This document shows positions 8,101 through 16,062 of a stretch of DNA of 38,149 bases, one piece after another. Made by a program: the position numbers and the translations under genes. Source of the stretch: Baffinella frigidus (lineage: Eukaryota > Cryptophyceae > Cryptomonadales > Baffinellaceae); contig MU647832.1 of NCBI GenBank assembly GCA_026770585.1, positions 12,956 to 51,104 on the forward strand, given 5' to 3'. The notes below the pieces were generated by a model. The model was given only the letters and a program-made list of their open reading frames with translations, had not been told where the DNA came from and did no database searches. Numbering within the stretch: position 1 is the stretch's first letter; the number at the start of each line of letters is the position of its first letter.

Positions 8101-9763
8101 ATGGGTTCACGTTGGTTGGGTCAGGAAGACCGAACTCATCCGGGTCCGGGAGTGACAACATGTCGGAGGGTTGAGCGGGATCGACAAGGTCAGGGCGACG
8201 AGACAGGGCGTCCTCCCTGACGATCCGCTTGCCGGGGCGGTGTTGGATGATGAATTTGAAAGAGCTCACGTAGGCCCACCAGCGCTGAAAGGACGGCGAC
8301 AGGTCTTTGCTTGTCTTCAGCCACGCGACGGCGCTGGAGTCAGTGATAACACTGAAGGGAATTCCCGAGAGGAAGGGTCGGAAATATTTCAACGCACCGA
8401 TGAAAGACAACAATTCCCGGGCATGTGCGGCTTTAGATCGCTCAGCTGTATTGAAGCTTTTCGATCTGAACTCAATCGGTCTCCACAAAATGACGCCATC
8501 GTCGAGGGTGTGAAGTTGCCACAAGCTACATCCAGCGGCGAAACCAGAGGCGTCGCAGCGCAGTTGGTAAGGAAGGCCGGGGCGTGGGGTTGACAGCACC
8601 CACGGCGAGCAACATACATCGCGCAGTGATTCGAACGCTGTCTGCTCGTCGGGGCCCCATGTGAATGGTACGTTTTTACCGGTGAGAGCGGCGAGAGGAG
8701 CAGCGAAGTTGCCAAACCCCTCGATGTGGCGCCGGAGGTAAACGCAGAAACCCAGGAAGGCGCGCACGTCGGTGGTGGAGGTAGGCACCGGCCACTCACG
8801 CAGCGCAGCCACTCGCTCTGGTTGGACGGAAACCCCTTCGGCGGATAGGTCATGCCCTAGATAGTTGCATCGGTCCTGCATGAACTGTGTCTTAGGGGCG
8901 GACAGGTGGAGTTCCTGTTCTTCCATGGCGTAGAGAAACGAGTAGATGAATGCGAGGTGTTCATCGAAAGAGCCACCGTGAATAAGAGCATCGTCGAGGA
9001 AGACTGCCGCGTTTTCGGCGAGCAGATTATGGCGGTCGGTGGGGTGTTTGCTGAGGTCGGGCAGAACGCAGGGCAGTGATTGGAGAATACTGCTGAACAG
9101 ACGTTGGGCGACAGCCGGGCTAGAGGCCAGGCCCTGCGGGCACACCCGCCATTCAAATTGGCCAAAGCAGGTGGAGAAAGCGGTGAGCCAGGAATCCTCG
9201 TCTCGGAGACGGTTTTGGAAAAAGAAATCCGAACAGTCGAAACTGCTGAACAACTGAGAGTCTCCCAACTGATTCACGATGTTGCTCCATTCAGGGGGAG
9301 GAAAGTATTGAGTCTCGAGCACCTCGTTCAAAGCACGGTAATCAACGACGGAACGGAGCCCGCCGTTGGGTTTGGTGACGAAGAAAAGGCGGGCGGCGGT
9401 GCGGGAGTAGCTGGGGCGAATCCAACCCTTCTCAAGGTAGTCTGTGAGGATGACCTTGGTATATGTTATTTCTTCCTGGCTCAAACGGCCGACACCGGCC
9501 CGAGGTGGAATAGAGCAGCCGGGCTTAATAGAGCAGCCGGGCTTGATGTTGCAGCTGCCATTCACCGCCCGGTAGGGGGGTAAGGAATCAGGTTTCTCAA
9601 ACACCCGTTTGAAACGGTGCTCAATTGCTGCCCATGCGTTCTCGCGCCGCGGGTCGGCGGTGTGTCCAGGAGGAGGTGCAGCGTGCAAGTCCGTACTGGA
9701 CGAGAACAAGGTGGCGTCCGGCATCATCGGGTCGGTGAACTTGACCTCCACGTGATGAACCAT
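5123..9763 (-). CDS. pol: Pol: reverse transcriptase, RNase H, integrase (copy 1)
   Basis: 1546 residues from the ATG at 9763; the frame is open back to a TAA at 9776 and through that stop is continuous with the protease frame. RT spans about 55-330: motif A FDCSDFF (D176), catalytic FLDD (D257, D258) and SPAVAQRLF. RNase H spans about 395-525: D404, E450, D475, D518. A proline-rich linker of about 400 residues, unusually long, separates it from integrase. Integrase has an HHCC finger (H977, H984, C1014, C1017) and a core D1047, D1111, E1147, with exactly 35 residues between the last two, then a GPFRV motif. Residues about 1487-1539 resemble a chromodomain (EFLVQF...ENSAWI...FVDEFW). An in-frame 18-bp duplication lies near residue 75. 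Cytoplasmic and nuclear replication/integration enzyme of the element. Confidence 0.93.
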   Translation of the reverse strand: MVHHVEVKFTDPMMPDATLFSSSTDLHAAPPPGHTADPRRENAWAAIEHRFKRVFEKPDSLPPYRAVNGSCNIKPGCSIKPGCSIPPRAGVGRLSQEEITYTKVILTDYLEKGWIRPSYSRTAARLFFVTKPNGGLRSVVDYRALNEVLETQYFPPPEWSNIVNQLGDSQLFSSFDCSDFFFQNRLRDEDSWLTAFSTCFGQFEWRVCPQGLASSPAVAQRLFSSILQSLPCVLPDLSKHPTDRHNLLAENAAVFLDDALIHGGSFDEHLAFIYSFLYAMEEQELHLSAPKTQFMQDRCNYLGHDLSAEGVSVQPERVAALREWPVPTSTTDVRAFLGFCVYLRRHIEGFGNFAAPLAALTGKNVPFTWGPDEQTAFESLRDVCCSPWVLSTPRPGLPYQLRCDASGFAAGCSLWQLHTLDDGVILWRPIEFRSKSFNTAERSKAAHARELLSFIGALKYFRPFLSGIPFSVITDSSAVAWLKTSKDLSPSFQRWWAYVSSFKFIIQHRPGKRIVREDALSRRPDLVDPAQPSDMLSLPDPDEFGLPDPTNVNPSSSLAAPLILPSHSRPPLDHDGVLILDQDQRDLATDADLESMFPGRALVTCSIIDVEYAATYPFRVVSRASHPTAGLPAATDSPTIGPVSAAHRRPCPPARDPVTVVAGPAPALPESPALLPESAPAASSHTDAAKSDSASLDRVITYAFFGPPTPDNVRPPSTSPFWDGTHPLLQDFPTTVSLKPKVTDLVPDGCSGYLFNMFTQPLRRSARHAPPASPPAPLEPPPLSSLGSTTAKVSRPISRSGHHVQLDHHVVAWRTVHMVAPRPKPPVGPPPPSATCATPLPPADPSLSEDEVVADDPPDAPWLAGLQRFGPPPEPGDATVTSHTSPAFVTPAWLEELHAEWSDPQVFLDLWRPDWIATFTPFYATQPKWQRLWRNGAGRPHQGFFTRGGLLFKTGFYSDRLCVPCPSARIEILRRLHDSAPAGHCGRHKTAARVQERYYWGGMWADINKYVLSCVTCQRNRAVKRSPWGDAHLIGTPDFPWQILQMDWTVGFPVSIHAGRACDSILTFIDRLSGMCRFVPAAAADTAEDTAVHLINNVIRHHGCPERIIADNDTRLRAGFWQALTARLGVAMRHTSAYNPKANGKVEVSHAALYDILRAMVSRWGENWADHLSMAEFAFNSSVCASTGFSPFEVAYGRRPAFPGDIPGVCSSVPRAEAAATRILALTTACRDHFESSQMDNQEKVSRRPDVPIRVGDLVLLSTKNLVTLKDRTACPRLSSRFVGPFRVVEPPASEPSPTGGPSKNYAWLALPLTLGDIRQPLSLSCMRRFLDRPSHLGGTPFMTPQLSLAADWARHAGAHIDRATAEQLAEFCVGHCLELDLPADYFPASHPRLPYNGPRAVRVYDTWRATPRSPLQVAVFLLDLPLLNDPHGMEFETGMLDVRAAPNVPLAMNWSLTRALHTSFPGLTYLKDLLPHADSSVVFKNTLVSIHRVVANRLSGGKTPTQEFLVQFSEHDYENSAWIKQKFVPQIFVDEFWQRGDNAPP
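9509..9544 (-). repeat. 18-bp in-frame duplication in pol
   Basis: An 18-bp unit occurs twice in tandem (9509-9526, 9527-9544), adding six residues (the KPGCSI segment) just before the RT core. Copy 2 has a single version, so this is a derived insertion in copy 1. Confidence 0.8.
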
Positions 9764-9775
9764 GTGGGGGTAAAG

Positions 9776-10648
9776 TTAAGCGTACTGGATGAGTCGAGCG
9801 GCGGCCTTTCTCGTCTGATTGGCGTTCGGTGCCGGAAGGTCCCGGAGGGGACCATGTGGTGGTCTTCTGTGCCCTGGTGAGGCACTCGACGGAACTTCGC
9901 AGAAGTGTGCAGACACGGAGCGGCCAAGAACATCATCATGGAATTGATAATGCTTGTTGGTACCGCTGGATCTTCCGAGCAGAGAAATCAGAACAGTTGG
10001 AGAGGCTTCGTCGGAAGAGGTCGAAAGGCGCCACCATGTGACCTGATCCCGGAGCACGAAGCCTCCTTGATATGTCTCGATGTAGTCACACCCAATGATA
10101 ACGTCTTCCGAAATGTCGGCGACCACGCAACGCATACCTGGGAGACGACTAAGGCGTGTTTTGCCGGAGTCGTGCAAGGTGTGGCGTGGGAGGCGGATCC
10201 GCACGTCCGAGGGGGTCCAGCCGTAGATGGAACAATTGGAACCGTCAGCGACGGTCATCGTGCCGTGACCAGACGGTGTTTCGGGCACGGCAAAACCAAG
10301 TGTTCTGGCAGCAGATGGAGACAGCACGCAATGGCTGGAGCCACTGTCCCACAGCACCCGAAAAGGCTGGTGGGTTGCACAATTTCCGGAAAGCAGGAGG
10401 ACGCTGCGAGGCAACGTGCTCTGGTTATGAGCTGCCTCGGGTGCGCAGTTGGAGGTGAAGGCCTCGGTGACGTCCACGGGGCCGGACGTTAATGCGATGC
10501 CCACAGGGGCATCGTCGCTTGGAGGGTCGCCAGGGGGAGGGCGGTGAGCTGCGGAGGACGACATTCCTGGCAAATGTCCCTGCACCGGTGTGACCGGTGA
10601 GGGGCCGGGTGACAAACCCGGTGCGTCCTCTGAAGGGCAGCTCAGCAA
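9776..10648 (-). CDS. Retropepsin-like aspartic protease (copy 1)
   Basis: The region has the aspartic protease signature VLWDSGSSHCVL (catalytic D101 when counted from the first codon after the Gag overlap) and a second-half VIIGCDYI motif, typical of retroelement proteases that mature Gag-Pol. It is an extension of Pol rather than a separate gene: it has no ATG at its start, overlaps the end of Gag in the -1 frame, and is followed in frame by RT after a single TAA (9776-9778) and four codons. Copy 2 has a sense codon at that place, so the TAA is probably a disabling mutation. A Pro/Ser-rich stretch of about 90 residues precedes the protease fold. Confidence 0.88.
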   Translation of the reverse strand: MLSCPSEDAPGLSPGPSPVTPVQGHLPGMSSSAAHRPPPGDPPSDDAPVGIALTSGPVDVTEAFTSNCAPEAAHNQSTLPRSVLLLSGNCATHQPFRVLWDSGSSHCVLSPSAARTLGFAVPETPSGHGTMTVADGSNCSIYGWTPSDVRIRLPRHTLHDSGKTRLSRLPGMRCVVADISEDVIIGCDYIETYQGGFVLRDQVTWWRLSTSSDEASPTVLISLLGRSSGTNKHYQFHDDVLGRSVSAHFCEVPSSASPGHRRPPHGPLRDLPAPNANQTRKAAARLIQYA

Positions 10649-11172
10649 GCGTTTTCCGCCGGCTGGTCCCGTGGCGGAGCCTGGGCGGTGGCATCGTCAT
10701 CCAATGGGTGAACGTCGTCTTCGGAGGACGGGTAAGAGCGGTCGCTGTCGGAGGCGTGAGCGGAATTCTCGAACAAATCGATCTTGTTGACGGCGGTTTG
10801 AGAGAATCGCGTGGAACGAGGCGCCGGCCTTGTATCCTTAACAACAGCGGCCGGGCGGGCCTCAGGGCGGTGGGGCACAGCTTCGCCCGCAGTGTCAGCC
10901 TGGCGGTTTGCTTCGAATTGTTCGGAACGAGAGGGCTGGCGAGTGTTCCGCTCCGAGGCGTGGCGGGACACGTCGTTGTATGATTGGCCCCGTCGCGGAG
11001 GCGCAAGCTGCGTGGGTTTCCCACGGGGTGCCTCGGGCCGAGGTCGCGACGGCGGCAGACGGGGGCCGTCCCGGCGAGAGCCGGCAGGTGCCTCCCGTGA
11101 AGGGTCCCGACTCGAACGATTGTCACCCCGGGAGGGGGGGTAAAGGTCGTGTCGTGACGCATCCTGCCATTG
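10642..11172 (-). pseudogene. gag: C-terminal tail of Gag, cut off by a TAG (copy 1)
   Basis: This is the in-frame continuation of the large Gag frame after the TAG at 11173-11175. It is Arg/Ser/Pro-rich, with a tail (about 10642-10850) that aligns with the end of the copy 2 nucleocapsid-like protein: KxTRF followed by an acidic Asp/Ser/Glu stretch. The TAG replaces a sense codon in copy 2 and is followed by CAA TGG, only partly like known leaky stop contexts, so a simple nonsense mutation is more likely. It ends at TGA 10642 where the protease takes over in the -1 frame. Confidence 0.65.
10651..10657 (-). promoter_or_regulatory. Candidate -1 ribosomal frameshift site, copy 1 (weakened)
   Basis: In the Gag frame the sequence reads G GAA AAC, ending 6 nt before the Gag TGA (10642-10644). 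The protease lies in the -1 frame. It differs by one base from the X XXY YYZ pattern that copy 2 shows at the exactly corresponding codons. Two strong hairpins lie downstream on the mRNA (stems at 10605-10621 and 10583-10599). Confidence 0.4.
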
Positions 11173-14100
11173 CTAGCGCTCGCGAGAGGGCTGCCTGGAA
11201 AAGCTCTGGTCTCGGTCACTCTCACGGGAGTTGTCACGCCAGTCCCGACGGTCATTAGCGACACGCTGGGAGTTTTTGTAAATTTCCATGTATTGGGAGG
11301 TTCGAGAGTCATGGCCGTGGTCGAACGCATTTTGCGCCATCAAGGCGCGGACTGTGGTTTCAGCTTTAGCCCGTTCATCGCACTGCCAATACGAGTGGAT
11401 GATCTCATTCCTATGCCGAATCTCTTTCCCACAGAAATAACACTGAGCATGGGAATGACGAAAGTTAATTTCGTCCTCGGAACGGCCGGCAGCGAGGCAG
11501 AATGCCATGACGTCTTTGCTGACCGGGCGTGAGCGCTCAGCAGTGAATTCGGCACGAGCCACGGAGATGTGTTTGTTCCACAGGCCAGCTTCCCTATCGA
11601 GGGCCTTGGCTGCAGTCAACGGAACGGCGGCGACAACATGGCCATCGTGGGCGAATGGTTGCTTGTTATCTCCAATCCGAAGGCTTGTCGTTTTAGGCGC
11701 GATGGTCAGAGACAGAGCATCCGGATGCAAGTCAAGGATGTAGTCCCAAAGAACAGCGGGGTTGTTCTGTTGAGATATCTCACTCTTGAGGCAGAACGAG
11801 TGCCAGAGGAACTGCGTACGGTCGGCTTGTGTCAACACGAGTTTCAGACCGGCGTGTTGTTCGTGGGCGGGGACGAACGGAGAGCAGTTTGCTGGAGGGC
11901 GGAGAACGCCACGTTCGTCGAGTTCCGGAAAGACCCCGTAGAAGTTACTCTGAGCCTTGGTCCAGGCAGAGACGAGAGCGCGAGCACGTTGCATCAAGGT
12001 ACGTTCAGCAAGGCCGGAGCTCGCGTCTGCGATCATGGTACACACTGCGGCCCGAATATCGGTAGGGCCACAGGTTTGCAAGAAGTGCTGTGCAAAGATG
12101 TGCCAAGGGGCGTCGTCCTCGCAAGCCGCTACGTCGCTACGCACCGCATCTGCCAGATTAGTCAGAACGTCGGCACGCATAGCGCGGTGCATAAGGCGGA
12201 CGTTGTCGTGGCGTTTGGAAGAGTGGTACACCACGACGGAGCTGAGAAAGCTAATAGCACATACGCCGGTAATAGGGGAGTCGGCCACTCCCCGATTCAT
12301 GCCGGTGAATTTGCGAATCGGAGTTTTGTCTTCCCAAGCTTTGCCGACGTCCGACAATGTTGCAATTTTAGCATTGAATGCTGTCATCGCGTAGTTGCCG
12401 GTTTCGGTGGAGCCGGTGAAGAGTGTAAGGGCAGCAACGCCAGTGTTGTACTCTTTACACCCGATTCCAATGATTGACGTGTTCCTTGGCGGTCCGTGGG
12501 GGACGGCCGGAGGCAACCCACCGGGAACGCGACCAGTGTAAGCGGAGCCGCCACCCATGTGGTTTCGAGGAGGTTGGTGGGCGGGGCGAGGGCCCCGACG
12601 TTCGTGGACAGGCAGGTCGGCATCGTCCCGTTGCCGGGCCTGCTCAAATTCAAGCTCCTGTTGCTGTTCCAGCAGCCATGCGCGTTCGCGTTGTGATGCA
12701 GAGAGCTGAGGCCGACTAAAGGCGGAGGTCGCGTTTGACTCAGGGATCAAGGTGATCTCTGAGGGAGCGAGTGCGGGCTCGGAAAGGTGAGATGCAGGAA
12801 GAATTGCAGTCACTGGGACCATCGAGGGGGCAACGTCGTCCGGAGGGCGGTTGGTCACGGACGGAACTGCCGGTCGGCTGATGGACTCTCTCAATTGACG
12901 CAGTTCTTCCGAAAGCGTGGCCACCGCAGGATCTGCTCCGGCAGGCTGAAGGCTGTTGACGCGGGCCGTCAGGGTGTGAACTGACTCCTGAAGGGAGGCC
13001 GTGCATGCGGAGATGTCGCGGAGGGATGTTGAAATCCCAGTCTCGATCAGCTGCGAGATCAGTGGTTTGACCCGTGCGTGAAGGGTCTGCTCGGAAACCT
13101 CCAGGGCAGCCGCTGATCTGGCAGAAGTGATTGACAAGCCCTCTTCGAGCGTTGCGAGTCGGGATTGAGAGATAAATTGTTGAAGGAGCGTCTTGGTCTC
13201 CTGCACTCCGGTAGCGACGGTGGCCAGGGCCACTGCCGCCGATGCGGCTTGATTTTCATGTTTCAAGGTGGCGTCGACATGGCCTTGCCGTAGCTCGGTG
13301 TACTGCACATTCTGCGCCTGCAGGCGGGCCTGAATGATGGTCCATGCTGACTGTTGTGCATGGTCATCTCGCGCTGAAGGGGTACTGCCTTCGGAAGGCG
13401 TGCTGCCGTCGGCGGTAACGATAGGCGAGGTGGAGAGATCGCCTGCCGGTTGTTGAACGACGGAGGCGGACGGCACGTCTGGAACGAAGGGGGACGGGAT
13501 CGTGGCTGGCCCAAGAGGATCTCCCTGGTAAGCACCGGGGTGAGCAACCGGGCGAGGCCAGACGGGCGGCGTAGCCGCGGCTTGGGGTGAGGATGCCGCT
13601 TGTGCGAGGGAGCCAGTGGGAGACCCCGAGGCGTGATTCGAGGAGTCGCGAGACTCGCTTTTCAGGCCGGTCAGGAGCACACGGTTGTTGTACCTGTTAG
13701 GATGTAAGTTACCCGGGTCCTCGACGTAGGACGTCCCTTCCACCACGGGGGAATCCATGGAAGTCGCCGAGACGATCACGGGGGGCGTGGCCGAGACGGT
13801 GTCTCTCAAAGACTCACGCGTTGATGCTGGGGCAGGTGCGGTCCACGCTGCGCGAGAGAACGTAGAGTGCAAAGGCTCAGCCGTCCAGGTTTCTGCCGGG
13901 GGCAGGACGGGAGTGGCATGAGGCTCCTGTCTGTCCCGACGGAGGGAGTCTCGAGAGACGTCGAAGGATGCGCTGGCCATGTGAGACAGAGTGGTCCAGT
14001 CACCTGAGACAGAAGGAAGAGGATCACCTCCGGGTGGCTCGGAAACGTTCTCTGGTTTCACGGCGGATCGAGAGGCCCGGTCGTGGAACGTAGCGGGGGA

Positions 14101-15957
14101 CATAGTCATCTCGTCCGGTTTGTAGGTGGAACCAGCGACGGCCACGGGAGACCCCAGGGATTCGCGGGCCGTCACATGTGAAAGGTCGGACACCATGGGG
14201 GCGGCGACGAGGTGGACTGCAGACAAGGAACCCGATCCCGGCACGGCCTCCGAGGTTGTGACAGAAGGGGGGGTGGGGGACGCGGCCGCTCCTGCAAGGC
14301 CCTGGTGGGAATGTTCAACCACAGGTGACGGGTCATCCGAGACCGAAGAAAGTTCCGGTGCTCGCTTTGCCGGAGGACCCGAGGCAGAGGAGCGACCGTC
14401 GGGGTGGGTGATGAACCGGGGTACGGCGGAAGGAGGGACAACCCGCATTGCTGTAGACCGGTCGGACGAAGGAGTGGCTTCATCGGACTGTTGGGCCCCA
14501 AGGTTCGGCACCAGAGGTGCCCGAGCGTCCAAAGACTGTGATCTGCCGTGGGAGGCGGAGCGGGTACGGGCCCCGGCCTGGAATGCCACGGGAGTGGTGA
14601 CGACGCCGACGCGGAGGGTCGGGGTTGGCTGAACGGAATGCGCCGGAGGCACGCACAGGGATAGCAGTCGTGCCTTAGCGGAAACAGCGGTGCTGGTATT
14701 CCGAGGACGAGGAAGGGGGCGAGAGGTTTGGCAGACTGACCCGGACCGAGAAGTCCCTTTCGGCGCCATCCTCCGGGAAGCACGGGTCCTACACCGATCA
14801 TGCTGTCCAAGGCGGCGGTTTACCACCCGCCAAGTAACCGTGCAGTCGTGAGCGGAATGTCCCGAAGGGGCATCCCGAGCGGACGGGACAGCTGGATCCG
14901 TGTTTGGTTCGGGAGGGACTGCAACGGTGAAAGCGCCAGCGGATGCGGTGGCCGATAAAGATTGGGAACGCCGATCCGATCGAGCTGAGTCGCGAAGTGC
15001 CACAGGGCAAGCGTCGGCAAATGCACGGTGGAGAACCAGGTCGACGCAAGTGTTCCGGGGCAGGCCACGATCCTCAATGACCACGATGTCGATGTGGAGC
15101 CAGTCAGGCGGCGCGTCGATTGATCCGAAGTTGAGCCGCACCCGAGCCCCTCCCAAGGCCCACCACAGAGTATGATGAGGGTGCAAGCTGAGGAGGTGAA
15201 GGTTGCCTGGGCTGCGGTACAGCTCACACACCTGTCCGGCTCGTGAAGTGTCGAGAGCGGACACGTCGATGCCGTGCCGCACGGCACAAGATCGTGACAT
15301 CATTGGACAAGACGCCTGCAGGTCCACGAAGGCGACGATGCTGGGAGAACGTTCCAAGGTGAGGGACGATCCAGAGCTGGAGGGAAAGAGGTGGCCTGCC
15401 ACCTCGACGCGCACCGCAGGGGAGGGAAACCGCCTGGACAGTGATGAACAAACCCTGTTGACTGGCACAGGGGGAGCGTGCGGACTGTGAATTGCCTCTT
15501 CGTCGGAGGAGGAGTCCTGGTCTGGACGTGGATCCAGCGCAGGCAGGTGCCGGTGGTCGACGATGTGGACCAAGTTGAACAGCAGCCAGCGGGGAATCAC
15601 TTCGTCGTCGCCCAGCTGGCGGCGGACCCAATATGTCATGTCTTGCGGGGAGAGGTTTGCCAATTGCAGGATTTGATCCCCCACCGTGTGATTCAAGGTG
15701 GCGTAGTTGAGGCGCGAATCGCTTGGCAAGAAGTTGGCCACACCCGGTGGCAGCCGCGTGTGCTGTCCTGCTGACAGGGGTAGGTTGAGGTATAACCCCT
15801 GTGGACCGGTGGCGGTATGCTCTGTGAGGCTGAAAGGTTGGCCGTTCAGGAACAATATCGCAGGTGTGGTGTTGACGCAAAGAATAGCGTCCTTCGTCAG
15901 GGCGTGCATAACACACAACACGTTTTCCTGGAAGAAGTACCCTGGATTGAAGCGCAC
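11173..15957 (-). CDS. gag: Gag-like polyprotein with N-terminal A2/B2 modules (copy 1)
   Basis: 1594 residues; the frame is open upstream to a TGA at 16063, and the homologous part begins before the first listed codon, so no true start is assigned. Order: module A2 (about 1-140, ENVLC... to IPRWLLFNLVHIVDH), module B2 (about 205-315, VDLQASCP, MMSRSCA, VIEDRGLP), a long Ser/Pro/Thr-rich region with a block shared with copy 2 (PDEM...AVKPE), a predicted coiled coil (about 868-1030), a conserved capsid-like block (about 1232-1452) and a zinc knuckle C-x2-C-x11-H-x4-C (1506-1526). The finger spacing is longer than the classical C-x2-C-x4-H-x4-C. The position before protease and the finger indicate Gag; the capsid assignment is inferred from position and conservation. 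It stops at a TAG 68 codons before the natural tail. Confidence 0.75.
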   Translation of the reverse strand: MRFNPGYFFQENVLCVMHALTKDAILCVNTTPAILFLNGQPFSLTEHTATGPQGLYLNLPLSAGQHTRLPPGVANFLPSDSRLNYATLNHTVGDQILQLANLSPQDMTYWVRRQLGDDEVIPRWLLFNLVHIVDHRHLPALDPRPDQDSSSDEEAIHSPHAPPVPVNRVCSSLSRRFPSPAVRVEVAGHLFPSSSGSSLTLERSPSIVAFVDLQASCPMMSRSCAVRHGIDVSALDTSRAGQVCELYRSPGNLHLLSLHPHHTLWWALGGARVRLNFGSIDAPPDWLHIDIVVIEDRGLPRNTCVDLVLHRAFADACPVALRDSARSDRRSQSLSATASAGAFTVAVPPEPNTDPAVPSARDAPSGHSAHDCTVTWRVVNRRLGQHDRCRTRASRRMAPKGTSRSGSVCQTSRPLPRPRNTSTAVSAKARLLSLCVPPAHSVQPTPTLRVGVVTTPVAFQAGARTRSASHGRSQSLDARAPLVPNLGAQQSDEATPSSDRSTAMRVVPPSAVPRFITHPDGRSSASGPPAKRAPELSSVSDDPSPVVEHSHQGLAGAAASPTPPSVTTSEAVPGSGSLSAVHLVAAPMVSDLSHVTARESLGSPVAVAGSTYKPDEMTMSPATFHDRASRSAVKPENVSEPPGGDPLPSVSGDWTTLSHMASASFDVSRDSLRRDRQEPHATPVLPPAETWTAEPLHSTFSRAAWTAPAPASTRESLRDTVSATPPVIVSATSMDSPVVEGTSYVEDPGNLHPNRYNNRVLLTGLKSESRDSSNHASGSPTGSLAQAASSPQAAATPPVWPRPVAHPGAYQGDPLGPATIPSPFVPDVPSASVVQQPAGDLSTSPIVTADGSTPSEGSTPSARDDHAQQSAWTIIQARLQAQNVQYTELRQGHVDATLKHENQAASAAVALATVATGVQETKTLLQQFISQSRLATLEEGLSITSARSAAALEVSEQTLHARVKPLISQLIETGISTSLRDISACTASLQESVHTLTARVNSLQPAGADPAVATLSEELRQLRESISRPAVPSVTNRPPDDVAPSMVPVTAILPASHLSEPALAPSEITLIPESNATSAFSRPQLSASQRERAWLLEQQQELEFEQARQRDDADLPVHERRGPRPAHQPPRNHMGGGSAYTGRVPGGLPPAVPHGPPRNTSIIGIGCKEYNTGVAALTLFTGSTETGNYAMTAFNAKIATLSDVGKAWEDKTPIRKFTGMNRGVADSPITGVCAISFLSSVVVYHSSKRHDNVRLMHRAMRADVLTNLADAVRSDVAACEDDAPWHIFAQHFLQTCGPTDIRAAVCTMIADASSGLAERTLMQRARALVSAWTKAQSNFYGVFPELDERGVLRPPANCSPFVPAHEQHAGLKLVLTQADRTQFLWHSFCLKSEISQQNNPAVLWDYILDLHPDALSLTIAPKTTSLRIGDNKQPFAHDGHVVAAVPLTAAKALDREAGLWNKHISVARAEFTAERSRPVSKDVMAFCLAAGRSEDEINFRHSHAQCYFCGKEIRHRNEIIHSYWQCDERAKAETTVRALMAQNAFDHGHDSRTSQYMEIYKNSQRVANDRRDWRDNSRESDRDQSFSRQPSRER

Positions 15958-16062
15958 GAGCAGAGACCACGACGTGGTGGCGGAGGTGGGCAGCGTGAGA
16001 AGCCCCCAGTAAATGCCTTTCTCCAGATCAGGAAGTTCAAGATTTACCTGTTCCAGCTGCCG

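Noticed and set aside
10425-11330. 301-codon minus-strand frame overlapping Gag and protease
   Set aside because: It is the wrong frame across the Gag tail. The true continuation after TAG 11173 aligns with copy 2 and lies in the Gag frame.
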